Shown piece after piece: positions 30,324-32,616 of a DNA stretch of 32,616 nucleotides. Each line of letters opens with the position of its first letter. Within the stretch, counting starts at the first letter, position 1. The position numbers were made by a program, and so were the translations under genes. A model generated the notes under the pieces. That model worked only from the letters and a program-made list of their open reading frames with translations, made no database searches and was not told the DNA's origin. The stretch comes from Cytidiella melzeri (Eukaryota; Basidiomycota; Agaricomycetes; Polyporales; Irpicaceae). The stretch covers positions 1-32,616 of the forward strand of contig JABYQR010000450.1 of assembly GCA_022592445.1 (NCBI GenBank), given 5' to 3'.

Positions 30324-32616
30324 TTATACACAGTAAATCGTAGCTGAGCGTATAGCTCGGGGATGATCGTCGTAGAATTTCTTGATCGCTTCTTGAGCGT
30401 GCGTGATGTTTTCTACAGGTTCCCACGTGTCATCGTTTGGTCCGTAGCCTTTCCAGCGTATGTAATACTGAAGCTTTTTGGCACGACCTGTACGTCTTGA
30501 CTTGAGAATCTTCTCGACTTTGTATTCTTCTTCTCCGTCGATGATATCTGGCGGAGGCATCTCCAGCTTTTGGCCTTCAAATTCAGGTTCGTTATACGGT
30601 ACCAACTTGCTTGCATGGAATACAGGATGTATCCTTGGTGAACGTTCAGGCCATTCCAGTCTGAATGTGACCGGCAAAAGCTTTTCAGCAATCTTGAATG
30701 GGCCATAGTACTTGGCTGACAGCTTATGTCCAGATTTTTGGTAGTCTGTCAGATCTAGCATGACCTGATCGCCTTAGTTGAAGGGGACCTTCTGGATGTG
30801 CTTGTCATAGTACCATTTCATGCGTTCAGCTGCAAGTTGTAACACCGTCTTAGCATGCTCTTGAGCTTGCAAGCAGTTCCACATGATGTCATTCATGTCA
30901 GACCTTTTCAGGTCCTTAGTGAGCGTTGGACCAGCTCTAGGGTGTCTGCCGCATTTGAGGTAAAAAGGTGAGTGCTTAGTTCCCTCATGCGCTGCATTGT
31001 TGTATGCAAACTCAGCCGAGCTGAGCAGTCTAGCCCAGTCGTCATGTAGTTGATCAACGTAACAACGCAGGTACTGTTCGAGCGTTTGATTAACTCGTTC
31101 AGTTTGACCATCAGTCTGCGGATGATATGCAGTAGTCATTGTAGATTCTATCCCTAGCATTTTACACCATTCCTGGAATAAATCTGCTGCAAATTGTGGA
31201 CCTTGGTCGGAAATGATTTGCAAGGGTAACCCGTGAAGGGTCCAAACTCTCTTGTAGAGTAGAGCTGCAAGATCTTTTGCCGAGAACTCGTTTACGATAG
31301 GGAAGAAGTGCGCCCTTTTAGTGAGTCGGTCTACGACTACGCAGATAGCATTGAAGCCATCAGACTCCAGTAACTGAGTAATCAAGTCGACAGTCATGAT
31401 ATCCCATGGTTCGGCCGGAACCGGATTAGGGATGAGTGGTCCATAAGGCTGTTGCGGACGAGTCTTCATCCGCTGACATGTGTCACAGCCTGTCACGTAT
31501 TTCTTGACATCAGTGGTTAAACCTGGCCACCAGTAGTTTCTCGAGATCAGTTTGTATGTTTTCCATCTGCCAGGATGTCCGGCAGAAGGTAGATCGTGAT
31601 GCATCTGGATGATTTGGCGTCTCAGATCTAATTTCTGATCTTTGGGAATGTAGACTTTTCCACGGTATAGGAGTAATCCGTTCTCAAAATTCCATTCCTC
31701 TAGTGATTTCTTGAACTCCCTAGGACCAGAGTTAAGTAACTGCTGATAGTCCTTGGTAACTTCGTCGTTCATGAGTGCTTCCTTGACCCGTCTTAGGATT
31801 TCATCATCGTTGATAGGCGAGTCATGAGAGTTTTCGATAGCAGAGATGGCAAAAAACTCGGGTTTAAGGAGAATTTTGTCCTCATTATCGGAATTTACCC
31901 CCTCTTCATGATCTGGCCTCCTGGACAGAGGATCTGCGGTAAGCATGGTCTTTCCGGGTTTGTGCCGGAGCACGAAATTGAATCGCGTGAGGTATAACGC
32001 CCATCGCGCTTGTCTCCGAGTCAGCTTCTGGGCATTCCTGAAATATGTCAGGTTTTGGTGATCCGACCATATTTCTACGGTAATCGGATGTCCCTCCAGA
32101 TGTTGACGATACTCTTCCAGGGCGCGGATAATAGCCAACAACTCTTTATCGTATATCTCATAGTTACGTTCATGGACGTTGAGTGATTTAGAGTAGAAGG
32201 CTACTGGATGCCACAGCTTGTCAACTGGGTCCAGTTGTGATAATACCGCTCCTGTAGCAAAGTCGCTAGCGTCTGTTTCCAGACGGAAAGGGTTTTCGTC
32301 ATCTGGTATCCTCAGAATGGGTGCTGACGTAAAAGCCTGTTTCAGACTCTGGAAGGCCTGTTCCTGAGCATCTTTCCAGATCCAGGGTTGGTCCTTCTTT
32401 GTAAGAATAGTGAGCGGTTTCGCATGTTTAGCAAAGTCCTTGATGAAACGCCGATAAAAATTGGCGAAGCCTAAGAAGGCTTGGACTTGCTTAACGTTTT
32501 CAGGTCGCGGCCACTCAGTAACTCCGGTGAGTTTGGCTGGATCCATCTCGATATGTCCGTGAGAAATGATCATGCCTAGGTACTCAATGCGATCTTTTTC
32601 AAAAAAGCATTTTTCT
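30324..32616 (-). pseudogene. pol: Ty3/Gypsy pol: RT end, RNase H, integrase, chromodomain; one in-frame stop
   Basis: Open from the right edge; the first residues (FFEKDRIEYLGMIIS) are the end of the RT palm, whose catalytic part is outside the window. Counting from the Met at 32573: RNase H with D101 (LETDASD), E144 (YDKELLAI), D171 (IWSDHQNL) and D214 (TADPLSR); integrase zinc finger H326/H333 and C363/C366 (CDTCQRMK); integrase core D396 (MTVDLI), D456 (IISDQGPQF), E492 (TDGQTERVNQ). TAA at 30774-30776 interrupts the frame between KVPFN and GDQVMLDL, where homologous proteins read on, and would fit a CAA to TAA change. Past it, the integrase C-terminus (YYGPFKI, HPVFHASKL) leads to a chromodomain (EEYKVEKILKSRR, YYIRWKGYGPNDDTWEP) and a stop at 30324. 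All visible catalytic residues are kept, so decay looks recent. Confidence 0.9.

Larger units (their letters stand above)
29330..32616 (-). mobile_element. Ty3/Gypsy chromodomain LTR retrotransposon, 3' part
   Basis: On the minus strand: pol (RT end, RNase H, integrase, chromodomain), a 240-bp trailer, polypurine tract, and 3' LTR. The order RT-RNase H-integrase is diagnostic for Ty3/Gypsy, and the C-terminal chromodomain for the chromovirus branch. The 5' LTR, primer-binding site, gag, protease and most of RT lie beyond the right edge. Candidate 5-bp target duplication CTAGC at 29325-29329 cannot be confirmed without the other end. Confidence 0.9.

Noticed and set aside
2902..30776. Alternative genetic code explaining the internal stops
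   Set aside because: All three stop codons occur internally, the Harbinger genes and secreted-protein gene use normal stops, and the interrupted genes also have frameshifts or truncations.

Overview
The window reads as a transposon-rich stretch of a filamentous fungus, most likely a basidiomycete of the Agaricomycetes. The reasons are very short GT-AG introns (48-70 nt, some with a CTAAT branch point) and protein families I know mainly from that group: DUF6589, DUF6729, the Ulp1/DDE_1 transposon proteins, a Harbinger transposase with a Myb/SANT partner, and a chromodomain Ty3/Gypsy element. No bacterial features, rRNA or convincing tRNA genes were seen. Family names are from recognition of the translated sequence; no database was searched.

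Bases 1-7256 hold three related, decayed genes. A long minus-strand gene (AT-hook, DUF6729, RNase H-fold DDE-like region, complete DEDDy 3'-5' exonuclease; runs off the left edge) and a plus-strand RecQ-type helicase diverge from a 429-bp shared promoter. A minus-strand DUF6589 gene converges on the helicase. Helicase and DUF6589 gene are both truncated at one breakpoint near 5150. The exonuclease/RecQ pairing resembles a Werner (WRN) protein split over two genes of what is probably a mobile unit.

Bases 7257-10343 are mostly gene-poor and AT-rich and end in an unknown plus-strand ORF. That ORF is interrupted by a 7.8-kb pogo/Tigger-like element (10344-18124; inverted ends; TA duplication). 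Its minus-strand gene encodes an Ulp1-type cysteine protease that reads, through two phase-matched introns, into a DDE_1 transposase, so it looks like a protease-transposase fusion, now broken by several stops and frameshifts. A complete, young-looking PIF/Harbinger element (14013-16938; perfect 27-bp ends; TAA duplication; intact transposase and Myb/SANT genes) sits inside the Ulp1 part. Removing it restores the Ulp1 reading frame exactly.

Bases 18370-19086 contain one plausible host gene, a small cysteine-free secreted protein with a 5'-UTR intron and a TATA box. Bases 19252-27317 form a fold-back structure: 2231-bp inverted arms, nearly identical, each with six ~144-bp tandem subrepeats, around a 3.6-kb loop of degenerate repeats. 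A ~60-bp satellite follows to about 28620. From 29330 to the right edge lies the 3' part of a minus-strand Ty3/Gypsy chromovirus-type retrotransposon: a 759-bp LTR, polypurine tract, and pol with RT end, RNase H, integrase and chromodomain, carrying one in-frame stop.
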